DNA of 64,000 nt from Acidobacteriota bacterium (GTDB taxonomy: Bacteria; Acidobacteriota; Aminicenantia; S016-38). A program made the position numbers and the translations under genes. The stretch is taken from contig WFSJ01000047.1 of assembly GCA_015486055.1 (NCBI GenBank), forward strand, positions 1 to 64,000, given 5' to 3'. Shown here one piece after another: positions 57,439 to 64,000 of this stretch. The notes below the pieces were generated by a model. It made no database searches. It was given only the letters and a program-made list of their open reading frames with translations, and was not told the origin of the DNA. Position 1 is the first letter of the stretch. Each line of letters begins with the position of its first letter.

Positions 57439-57896
57439 GAGCAGTTCTCCAGCGCGTCTCTCAGGCAGAGGTAAAAGTTAATGGAATAGTTAAAGGGAAA
57501 ATAAATAAGGGAATTCTCGTCCTTGCAGCAGTTGAAAAGGAAGATAGTGAAAAAGAGATAGATTTTCTCGTAAGAAAGACAGCAGAGCTTAGAATTTTCG
57601 AGGATGGAAATGGAAAAATGAATTTCTCCTTACTGGATATAGGAGGAGAAATCATGCTAATTTCCCAGTTTACTTTAGCGGCAAGGGTAAAAAAAGGGAG
57701 AAGACCCAGCTTTGATAAGGCGGAAGATCCAGAAAAAGCTAAAGAGATCCTTGGTAAAGCTGTTGAGAAATGGAAAAAAATGGGGATTAAGGTTGAACAG
57801 GGAATATTTGGAGCAAGAATGGAAATTTCTCTTTTGAATTACGGTCCGGTTACAATTATACTTGATAGGAAATATGGAGGAAAAAATGATAGATAA
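57435..57896 (+). CDS. dtd: D-aminoacyl-tRNA deacylase
   Basis: 153 aa. MRAVLQRVSQAEVKVNG start, catalytic SQFTLAARVKKGRRPSFDKA and the cross-subunit GP-cisPro motif NYGPVTIILD. It removes D-amino acids (and Gly mis-charged onto tRNA-Ala). ATG overlaps the previous stop (ATGA). Confidence 0.95.
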   Translation: MRAVLQRVSQAEVKVNGIVKGKINKGILVLAAVEKEDSEKEIDFLVRKTAELRIFEDGNGKMNFSLLDIGGEIMLISQFTLAARVKKGRRPSFDKAEDPEKAKEILGKAVEKWKKMGIKVEQGIFGARMEISLLNYGPVTIILDRKYGGKNDR

Positions 57897-58083
57897 GGAA
57901 CTCCTTGAAATCCTTGCCTGTCCTGTGTGCAAGGAACCTGTGAAACTTACCAAAGACGGGAAAGGGCTTAAGTGCGTGAAATGCGGAAGAATATATCCTA
58001 TAAGGGATGGAATTCCTATAATGCTTGTTGAGGAGGCATATTACGAAGAAGAAGATAAAAAAACTTCTTCTGATAAGGCTTAA
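57886..58083 (+). CDS. UPF0434/Trm112-like zinc-ribbon protein
   Basis: 65 aa. DKELLEILACPVCKEPVKLT, LKCVKCGRIYPIRDGIPIML: two CxxC pairs and the DGIPIML end typical of the YcaR/Trm112 family. GGAGG (57876-57880) precedes ATG 57886. It overlaps dtd by 11 bases and the next gene by up to 59. Confidence 0.92.
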   Translation: MIDKELLEILACPVCKEPVKLTKDGKGLKCVKCGRIYPIRDGIPIMLVEEAYYEEEDKKTSSDKA

Positions 58084-59005
58084 AAAATTAGGGGATACTA
58101 TACTTGGGACACTTGTGGCTGATGCCATAAAGGATTTTTCCCCTGAAATAGAAATTCACTATCTTGTTGAGGAAAACTATGCCGAACTGTTTTATGATCA
58201 TCCCTCTATTGACAGAGTTGTAAAGATAAAGAAAGGACTTAATTTTAAGGAAACCCTCATTTTCTCTCTATGGTTAAAAAAGGAAGATTATGACCTTGCA
58301 ATTGATCTCCATTCAGGAATAAGATCTTCTTTTATGGCTTTCCTGTGCTGCAGGGAAAGATATGGCCTTAAAACCTCAACATCTTTCCTATTTACTAAGA
58401 CGAAACCAAGGAGAATATCCTCGGTTTCACACCACATAGAAAATCAGTTCCAGCTTCTCAATTTCCTTGAAATAGAAACTACACCTAAGGAATACAGATT
58501 TCCCCCACCTGCCCATATAGACTTCGGTATCCAGAAAAAATATGTTCTCCTTCATCCTTTCTCCTCTCCTCTAAAATCACTGTCAGAAGAGCAGGCTATT
58601 GGAATAGCGGAGGGGATAGAAAATCTCGGCTTCATTCCCGTTTTTGTGGGTTCAGACGAAGAGAAAGAAGGAATAGAAAGACTCAGAAAAGGAATTAATA
58701 TGGCAGGAATTTCCCTCAGGGAAATGAGATCCTTAGCAGCAGAAGCTGAAATATTTATCGGAGTGGATTCGGGACTATCCCATTTGGCATCTACAACTAA
58801 AGTCCCAATTATAGCTATCTTCGGTCCTCACCTTTCTCAATGGTATAAGCCGTGGAGAAGGAAAAACATAGTTATTATTGAAAAGGATCTTCCCTGCAGA
58901 CCGTGCAGCGAGAAGAAATGCCAGTTTCAAGTTCCTATTTGTATAAGATCGATTAAACCTGAAGAAATCATTAACAAGGTGAAGGAGCTACTTAGAATTT
59001 TTTAA
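58025..59005 (+). CDS. Glycosyltransferase family 9 (heptosyltransferase-like)
   Basis: About 320 aa. LLLIRLKKLGDTILGTLVAD at the N-terminus, DLAIDLHSGIRSSFMAFL, VLLHPFSSPLKSLSEEQAIG and FIGVDSGLSHLASTTKVPII with PCRPCSEKKCQ fit ADP-heptose:LPS heptosyltransferases (GT9). It adds a sugar to LPS core or a related glycan. No ATG exists before the conserved start; TTG 58025/58028 or a rare ATT after AGGAGG (58031-58036) are the options. It overlaps the UPF0434 gene. Confidence 0.88.
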   Translation: MLRRHITKKKIKKLLLIRLKKLGDTILGTLVADAIKDFSPEIEIHYLVEENYAELFYDHPSIDRVVKIKKGLNFKETLIFSLWLKKEDYDLAIDLHSGIRSSFMAFLCCRERYGLKTSTSFLFTKTKPRRISSVSHHIENQFQLLNFLEIETTPKEYRFPPPAHIDFGIQKKYVLLHPFSSPLKSLSEEQAIGIAEGIENLGFIPVFVGSDEEKEGIERLRKGINMAGISLREMRSLAAEAEIFIGVDSGLSHLASTTKVPIIAIFGPHLSQWYKPWRRKNIVIIEKDLPCRPCSEKKCQFQVPICIRSIKPEEIINKVKELLRIF

Positions 59006-59851
59006 AGATTGATAGGCTCTATGAAGAAGAGATGAGGTTTTTGTCTGCTTAAATGGAATATCTTTGGGAGAGACTATCATGGAGTTTATAATTACAGCGG
59101 AAACTATTTTCCATGGGGTAAGGTCAAACACATCACCTATTGGCTTTGACCCCTTAGGAGCACTGAGTTTATCCCCGTTTTCCTTGTAGACAGAGAAATA
59201 AGAGCTTAAGTGACCATAAAGAACCTTTGAAGTATGGCCTATTACAAAAAAAGGCTTTTTGAACTGCTTGGCAGAAAGAGCTAAGGAAAAACTTCCAGCT
59301 CTGTTTATAACGCCCTGAGAGGTTATTGCATCGCTTCCTATAAGCACTATCTCGGATTTATCCACAAGTACAGGAAGAAAAGCGTCATAGGTAAATTCAA
59401 CCTTATATCCCATTTCAACCAATTTCTCAGCCATTATTCTTCCCTCATAATAAGGCCTTGACTCCGATAGAACAACGGTTATATTCTTTCGGCAGTCTTC
59501 AAGTGCTTTCAACAGGGAAAGGCTGTGAGAATAAAGGATAATTTTACCTTTGCCTGGTATTAGAGAAGAGGCAAGTCTTGCGTTTTCCTCTGTTTCCCTA
59601 TCAAGTTCTTTCCATAACATTCTGACTTCCTTGTCGTTTTCAAATGCATTAAAAAACCTATGAAAGAAATTTATTAATACGGCCATTGTAGGATGTGAAC
59701 GAAGCAGAATTGCTACATGGGTAACTATCTCCTCAATATCTGCTTTACTATCCAGGGCTTCAAGAACTGCATCATAACTTTCCCTAAGGATTGCTGTGGA
59801 ACCTGATACCCTGTTATTTGAAAGCTCAATTAGTCTTTCTTTCCACTCCAT
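58988..59851 (-). CDS. IF-2B/R15P-isomerase-like protein
   Basis: 287 aa. VSGSTAILRESYDAVLEALD, LIPGKGKIILYSHSLSLLKA, VLSESRPYYEGRIMAEKL, VLIGSDAITSQGVINRAGSF and KQFKKPFFVIGHTSKVL match the eIF2B alpha/beta/delta, MtnA and ribose-1,5-bisphosphate isomerase family. Substrate unknown. GGGGGTG precedes ATG 59851; an in-frame ATG at 59908 lies in the upstream gene. It overlaps neighbours on both sides. Confidence 0.85.
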   Translation of the reverse strand: MEWKERLIELSNNRVSGSTAILRESYDAVLEALDSKADIEEIVTHVAILLRSHPTMAVLINFFHRFFNAFENDKEVRMLWKELDRETEENARLASSLIPGKGKIILYSHSLSLLKALEDCRKNITVVLSESRPYYEGRIMAEKLVEMGYKVEFTYDAFLPVLVDKSEIVLIGSDAITSQGVINRAGSFSLALSAKQFKKPFFVIGHTSKVLYGHLSSYFSVYKENGDKLSAPKGSKPIGDVFDLTPWKIVSAVIINSMIVSPKDIPFKQTKTSSLLHRAYQSLKNSK

Positions 59852-60339
59852 ATTTTCACCCCCAGAATTATTATGTATATATATGAAAAAAAGGATGTTT
59901 CCCAACAAAGAGTTTTCAGAGTCCTAAAGGACAAAATTGCCTTTATAGAGGATTTGTCAACCCCTGGTAGGAAGGGAAAATTCATTAAGCCTTTATAAAA
60001 TGGCCACAGAGGAGAAAAACCTATGGGAGGTTTCGTGTCAACCATAAAGAGGTCCAAGACAATATGAAGAGAATATATCAGGAAAGTTAAAAAAGACAAA
60101 TTAAAATTTCTCGTTAATACCAAAATCACCAAGGAAAAAATGAGTGCTGCCAGAAAAGTGTGAGTTATCCCTTGATGATAGAATCCAATTCTTCTCAGAG
60201 ACGGAATTTTATCCAGTAAAAGATCTATATCTGGTAATATTCCTACAGCGAGGAGGAACAGAATCTCACCTGTTTTAAGTTTTGTCTTGGCTTCCAGAAG
60301 GCCAAGAGTTGATAAAGTATGTCCTATAGGGGTTGGCAT
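59830..60339 (-). CDS. YdjM/DUF457-type membrane-bound hydrolase
   Basis: 169 aa, about four membrane helices. Metal-ligand-like motifs GHTLSTLG, ILPDIDLLLD, GITHTFLAAL and YSLHIVLDLFM define the family of predicted membrane metal-dependent hydrolases. The ATG follows TATACT by six bases without SD. It overlaps the IF2B-like gene by 22 bases. Confidence 0.85.
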   Translation of the reverse strand: MPTPIGHTLSTLGLLEAKTKLKTGEILFLLAVGILPDIDLLLDKIPSLRRIGFYHQGITHTFLAALIFSLVILVLTRNFNLSFLTFLIYSLHIVLDLFMVDTKPPIGFSPLWPFYKGLMNFPFLPGVDKSSIKAILSFRTLKTLCWETSFFSYIYIIILGVKIWSGKKD

Positions 60340-60345
60340 AAATAT

Positions 60346-60373
60346 AGTATACTATAAAAGTAAAAAATGTTAA
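60346..60373 (-). promoter_or_regulatory. Leaderless promoter of the YdjM-like gene
   Basis: On the minus strand TTAACA (60368-60373), a 16-base spacer and TATACT (60346-60351), six bases from ATG 60339. The -35 lies within the first codons of ogt. The plus-strand ogt start (60367) also has no SD and sits 8-13 bases after TATAAA/TATACT. Confidence 0.65.
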
Positions 60374-60858
60374 AGGTTTTTGTGCAAATCGTTGATATTA
60401 AAGGGTTTAGCTTTAGCTTTGCTAAAACTGAAGATGGGAAAATCGCTGCTTCTTCCTTTACAACTGTAGAAGATCTTATGAGAAAATTACTACTTATGGG
60501 TTTCATTCCTATTGAAAATCACAAAAAAACTGAGTCAGAAAAAGAAATGCTAAAGGAATATTCTGAAGGAGCAAAGATACCTCTTGAAAAAATCCCTGTT
60601 CTAATGAAGGGAACTGAATTCCAGAAAAAAGTATGGAAAAAAACAAGGAAAATCCCCTACGGAAAAACAATTTCCTATGGTGAGCTTGCTTCTTCTATAA
60701 ATTCCTCACCAAGAGCTGTAGCAAGGGCTCTGGCTTCTAATCGCATCCCTCTTTTTATCCCCTGCCATAGAGTTGTTGCTAAAAAAAGCATTGGGGGTTT
60801 TACTCCCGCTATAAGTATAAAAGAAACCCTATTGAAAATTGAAGGAGGTAAAATATGA
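60367..60858 (+). CDS. ogt: O6-methylguanine-DNA methyltransferase
   Basis: 163 aa. FQKKVWKKTRKIPYGKTISY, SSPRAVARALASNRIPLFI and the acceptor-Cys motif PCHRVVAKKSIGGFT are diagnostic. It repairs O6-alkylguanine by suicidal transfer to Cys. No SD upstream. ATGA overlap with the cupin gene. Confidence 0.93.
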   Translation: MLKVFVQIVDIKGFSFSFAKTEDGKIAASSFTTVEDLMRKLLLMGFIPIENHKKTESEKEMLKEYSEGAKIPLEKIPVLMKGTEFQKKVWKKTRKIPYGKTISYGELASSINSSPRAVARALASNRIPLFIPCHRVVAKKSIGGFTPAISIKETLLKIEGGKI

Positions 60859-61190
60859 TAACAATCGGACACTGGAAAGATGTAAAGCAAGAAGAAATGC
60901 TGGAAGGAGTTAGAATAAGATGGCTGATAGGGAAGGAATTAAACCCTCCTAATTTTTACTTCCGCCTTTTTGAAGTGGACCCAGGGAAAGCTACTCCTTT
61001 CCACCTTCACGATTGGGAACATGAATCCTTCATACTCGAAGGAAAAGGAGCAATAAGAAGCTCAGATAAAACTCTCCGGGAAGTAGGCCCGGGAAATTAT
61101 ATATTCATTCCACCAAATGAAAAGCATCAGTTTGTAAACACAGGAGATAAGGTATTAAAATTCATATGTATTATCCCCAAGAAAGATTAG
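60855..61190 (+). CDS. Small cupin-domain protein
   Basis: 111 aa. Cupin motif 1 GKATPFHLHDWEHESFILEG and motif 2 PGNYIFIPPNEKHQFVNTG keep the His/Glu/His metal ligands. Substrate unknown. It overlaps ogt by four bases and has GGAGG upstream. Confidence 0.88.
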   Translation: MITIGHWKDVKQEEMLEGVRIRWLIGKELNPPNFYFRLFEVDPGKATPFHLHDWEHESFILEGKGAIRSSDKTLREVGPGNYIFIPPNEKHQFVNTGDKVLKFICIIPKKD

Positions 61191-61200
61191 GAAAGCCCAA

Positions 61201-62010
61201 ATGAAAAATCTCTTAAAAGTATTTTCTGACTATAGAATGCTCATAAGGACTTTAGTTGGCAGAGAGCTAAAAGCAAGATATAGAGGCTCTGTTCTCGGAT
61301 TTTTCTGGTCATTTCTCAATCCTCTGCTTTTGCTTGTGGTCTATACTGTTGTTTTTGGATTCATTCTCAGGCCAAGGGACCCTACATTTTCAGGAAGCCC
61401 CTTTAATTATGCCCTCTTTCTTTTTTCAGGCCTTCTTCCTTGGATATGGTTCTCTGGATGTGTTCTTGAATCAACTACTGTCCTGCTTATCAATGGTAAT
61501 ATTCTGAAGAAGGTAATGTTCCCAGCAGAAGTTCTTCCAATAGTCAGCGTTACAGCCAATTTCGTGAATTTTAGCTTCGGTATCCCTATTCTTATTGCCT
61601 TTGAGATTATACTCGGACATCCTATAACCCTTTACATTTTACTGTCCATCATAGTGATGTTCATCCAATATATATTTTCCCTTGGAATTTCTTTCTTTTT
61701 AGCATCGCTCAGCGTGAATTACAGAGATCTTCAGCACCTTATGGTAAATATAGTAACCTTATGGTTCTTTTCCACTCCGATAATTTATCCTATGACATTC
61801 GGGGTTATAAACCGACACAAATGGCTCAAATTCCTTCTCTATTTAAACCCTCTAACCCATTTAGTAGAGGGGTACCAAAGGGCATTCTATTATGGCAGAA
61901 TGATACCTTACAAAAGGTTGACTGTTACCTTTATTGTAGCATTCATATTTTTGTGGATTGGATACTGGATATTTGATAAACTGAGGGATACCTTCGTGGA
62001 GGAAGTATGA
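61201..62010 (+). CDS. ABC-2 polysaccharide export permease (Wzm/TagG-like)
   Basis: 269 aa with six predicted membrane helices. LVGRELKARYRGSVLGFFWS, LFLFSGLLPWIWFSGCVLES and LYLNPLTHLVEGYQRAFYYG are typical. It exports O-antigen or another lipid-linked glycan with the downstream ATPase; ATGA overlap. Confidence 0.93.
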   Translation: MKNLLKVFSDYRMLIRTLVGRELKARYRGSVLGFFWSFLNPLLLLVVYTVVFGFILRPRDPTFSGSPFNYALFLFSGLLPWIWFSGCVLESTTVLLINGNILKKVMFPAEVLPIVSVTANFVNFSFGIPILIAFEIILGHPITLYILLSIIVMFIQYIFSLGISFFLASLSVNYRDLQHLMVNIVTLWFFSTPIIYPMTFGVINRHKWLKFLLYLNPLTHLVEGYQRAFYYGRMIPYKRLTVTFIVAFIFLWIGYWIFDKLRDTFVEEV

Positions 62011-63251
62011 GCGCTGTTGTTCTCAAGGATGTGACTAAATACTACAGAAAATATACTTCCAAAAGGAAGTTTCAAACCCTTAAGAGCGCTATCCTTGAGC
62101 ATAATCTCTTTTCTCATCTCTCCCCAAAGGAAATAATTAAGGCCGTGGACGGTGTAAATATTTCAATAGACAGGGAAGAAACATTTGGAATTATAGGAGA
62201 AAACGGTTCTGGTAAGAGTACCTTACTCAAAATAATTGCAGGCATAACAAGACCAACATCGGGGAAATTAGAGGTTAACGGGAAGGTTTCTGCTCTAATT
62301 GAACTTGGAGCTGGTTTTCATCCAGAAATCTCGGGAAGAGAGAATATCTATATAAACGGCATTATGCTGGGGCTCACCAAGAAAGAAATAGATGATAGGC
62401 TTGAAGATATAATAAAATTTGCAGAGCTTGAGGATTATATTGACATGCCAGTTAAAACTTACTCTTCCGGTATGTATATGAGGCTTGGATTTTCTGTGGC
62501 AATAAATGTTAATCCTGATATCCTACTTGTGGACGAAGTATTAGCTGTGGGCGATGCATCCTTCGTTGGAAAATGTCTTGAAAAGATAAAAGAAATGAAA
62601 AGAGCTGGAAAAACAATAATCTTTGTTACCCACTCTCTTGACCTCACCCAGAAGATATGCCACAGGGTGGCATGGATGAAAAAGGGAAAGGTAATGACGA
62701 TAGGGGAACCAAAGGAAGTGGTGGATAGATACCTCCTTGATGTTTTGGGAAAAGAGGAGGAAAGAGAAATCATATCCAGTATGTCTGACAGATGGGGAAA
62801 TAGAGAAGCTGAAATAGTTGAAAGCTGGACAGAAGATATGAATGGAAAGAGGAAATCCCATTTTAATTATGGGGATGGGATTAGAATAGTTATGAAAATC
62901 CTTTCCAAAAAAGAGTTAAAAGATTTTGTATTCGGGGTGGGTATATTTAACAATGAGGGAATAAATGTCTATGGCTCAAATACGAGCCTTGAATTCTATA
63001 AACCAAAGGTCCTAAGGGGTGAAAGTCTGGTTAAATTTGAAATCCCAGTCCTGAGGCTTATAAACGGAATTTATTCTGTTGACCTTGCAGTTCACAGGGA
63101 AGATGGTTATGCTTATGATTATATAAAGGGAGCAGAAAATTTCAAAGTTCATTCTCTGAACAGAGAAATTGGGATATATAGACCCCCCCATAAATGGAGC
63201 TTTGAGGGTGGCGTGGAAATCGAGGAATACAAGAAAAAGCCATCGTCCTGA
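62007..63251 (+). CDS. ABC polysaccharide export ATPase with C-terminal carbohydrate domain (Wzt-like)
   Basis: 414 aa. ATPase: Walker A IGENGSGKSTLLKIIAGI, Q-loop region LIELGAGFHPEISGRENIY, signature YSSGMYMRLGFSVAINVNPD, Walker B ILLVDEVLAVGD. From about residue 255 a Wzt-type C-terminal domain (ADRW-like SDRWGNREAEIVESWTEDMN) is expected to bind the terminal sugar of the exported chain. It pairs with the permease just upstream. Confidence 0.93.
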   Translation: MSAVVLKDVTKYYRKYTSKRKFQTLKSAILEHNLFSHLSPKEIIKAVDGVNISIDREETFGIIGENGSGKSTLLKIIAGITRPTSGKLEVNGKVSALIELGAGFHPEISGRENIYINGIMLGLTKKEIDDRLEDIIKFAELEDYIDMPVKTYSSGMYMRLGFSVAINVNPDILLVDEVLAVGDASFVGKCLEKIKEMKRAGKTIIFVTHSLDLTQKICHRVAWMKKGKVMTIGEPKEVVDRYLLDVLGKEEEREIISSMSDRWGNREAEIVESWTEDMNGKRKSHFNYGDGIRIVMKILSKKELKDFVFGVGIFNNEGINVYGSNTSLEFYKPKVLRGESLVKFEIPVLRLINGIYSVDLAVHREDGYAYDYIKGAENFKVHSLNREIGIYRPPHKWSFEGGVEIEEYKKKPSS

Positions 63252-63257
63252 GCGTCT

Positions 63258-64000
63258 ATGCTTACAGAAGACTTAAGAAGAAGGTTAAAAAACCTTAAAG
63301 GAAAAATAGAAAACTGCTACAGCGAATTCTCGCTTCTCCATCTCTCATCTCTCGATGGGAAATATATACTCATAACACCCCCCGATTTTGAGTATTGGGA
63401 GGATATTCCTGAGCTATTCGGGAAGACTTCCTCCTTCTTTCCTTCCCCAAAGGATGAGATATTCTCGTCCCTCCCACCATCGAAGCTTGCTCTTGCATTA
63501 AGGGTTAAAACAATGTGGAGAGCTTCCTATGGATTAGACGATATAATAGTAACTCCTGTAAATGCCCTCCTCCCTCTTCCTTCCTCACAATGGCTGAAAT
63601 CAAGGGTTGTAATTCTCCATCGGGAAGAAGAACTTGAGCTTGAGCTTCTTGTTTCCCATCTTCAGGACCTTGAATATAGCGAAAAAGATTTCGTCAGGGA
63701 AGTAGGGGAATACAGCGTGAGGGGAGGAATACTTGACTTCTACAGCGGTTGGGAGAAATTCCCCACAAGGATAGAATTCTCTGGCGATAGAATAGAATCT
63801 ATAAGGAGCTTTGATTTCTCTTCCCAACTTTCAGTGAAAAGCAAAAAGGAAGCTATAATAGGTCCATTTAGGGAATATTCCCTAAATGAAGCTGAAAGCA
63901 CCATCAAATCTCTAATGAAATTCGTCTCAAAGGAGGAAACCTATGGGCTTAAAAGAATTCTCAGCGAAATGGAAGAAGGAGAACCAGGGGAAGTCTTTGC
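63258..64000 (+). CDS. mfd: Transcription-repair coupling factor Mfd (5' part)
   Basis: The frame from ATG 63258 is open to the window end (247 codons). The UvrB-like N-terminal module is recognisable: REVGEYSVRGGILDFYSGWE followed by PTRIEFSGDRIESIRSFDFS, like Mfd's PGEFAVRGGILDIFP and RIEFFGDEIESIR. The helicase domains would lie beyond the window. It starts six bases after the Wzt-like gene. Confidence 0.85.
   Translation, partial: MLTEDLRRRLKNLKGKIENCYSEFSLLHLSSLDGKYILITPPDFEYWEDIPELFGKTSSFFPSPKDEIFSSLPPSKLALALRVKTMWRASYGLDDIIVTPVNALLPLPSSQWLKSRVVILHREEELELELLVSHLQDLEYSEKDFVREVGEYSVRGGILDFYSGWEKFPTRIEFSGDRIESIRSFDFSSQLSVKSKKEAIIGPFREYSLNEAESTIKSLMKFVSKEETYGLKRILSEMEEGEPGEVF

Noticed and set aside
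63600..63827. Minus-strand 75-aa open frame near the window end
   Set aside because: It is antisense to mfd, which is supported by its UvrB-like motif.

Overview
The window is a gene-dense stretch (almost no gap over 150 bases) of a low-G+C bacterial chromosome. The organism is Gram-negative: there is a class A PBP, an OmpA-type protein, lipoproteins, a Wzm/Wzt-like exporter and a family 9 glycosyltransferase. It is probably anaerobic, because it has a four-subunit pyruvate:ferredoxin oxidoreductase. Arginine is mostly AGA/AGG, isoleucine is often ATA, and proteins are rich in Lys/Glu/Ile, which fits a thermophile. The MglA/MglB pair, a DUF4388-like/J-domain/TPR fusion, a small exported coiled-coil protein ending PPGWIR and an expansion of GspG-like pseudopilins suggest Aminicenantes or another Acidobacteriota-like lineage. 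That placement is inference. No phage, transposon or CRISPR was seen.

Layout. 1-4731 (+): a short leader ORF, three exported proteins of unknown function (one a beta-propeller) and an OmpA-domain protein. 4737-8488 (-): PBP1A co-translated with an orphan peptide-binding lipoprotein. 8572-13017 (+): TPR lipoprotein, serS, tRNA-Ser(UGA), J-domain/TPR protein. 13034-15218 (-): pfkA and a degenerate aldehyde-dehydrogenase-like protein. 15312-16553 (+): M20 peptidase. 16550-22378 (-): four GspG-like pseudopilins surrounding an STT3-type oligosaccharyltransferase, the most unusual locus. 22516-26402 (-): Rel (p)ppGpp enzyme, exported coiled-coil protein, Ntn hydrolase. 26467 (+): rpoZ. 26620-29809 (-): polyprenyl synthase, CYTH protein and a MurU/AmgK-like pair. 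29877-38945 (+): unknown 582-aa protein, rpmE-prfA-prmC, rpiB-glyA, proS, exported Pcm, DUF192. 38917-45750 (-): two tRNA-Ser genes, SRP RNA, dnaX-ybaB-recR, porGDAB, mglB-mglA. 45786-52087 (+): rsmA, ftsK, two tandem DUF3857/transglutaminase-like proteins. 52068-63251: purA, a Cys/Met-metabolism PLP enzyme, ftsB-like, ctpA, PfpI, leuD-like, dtd, UPF0434, GT9, IF2B-like, YdjM-like, ogt, cupin, wzm, wzt. 63258-end: 5' part of mfd.

Two themes stand out. First, an oligosaccharyltransferase sits inside a pseudopilin cluster, and three of the four pseudopilins carry an N-x-T sequon at the same place just after the GspG signature, suggesting pilus or pseudopilus N-glycosylation. Second, many genes with their own promoter have a -10 hexamer 6-7 bases before the start codon and no Shine-Dalgarno, indicating frequent leaderless mRNAs beside normal SD-led genes.
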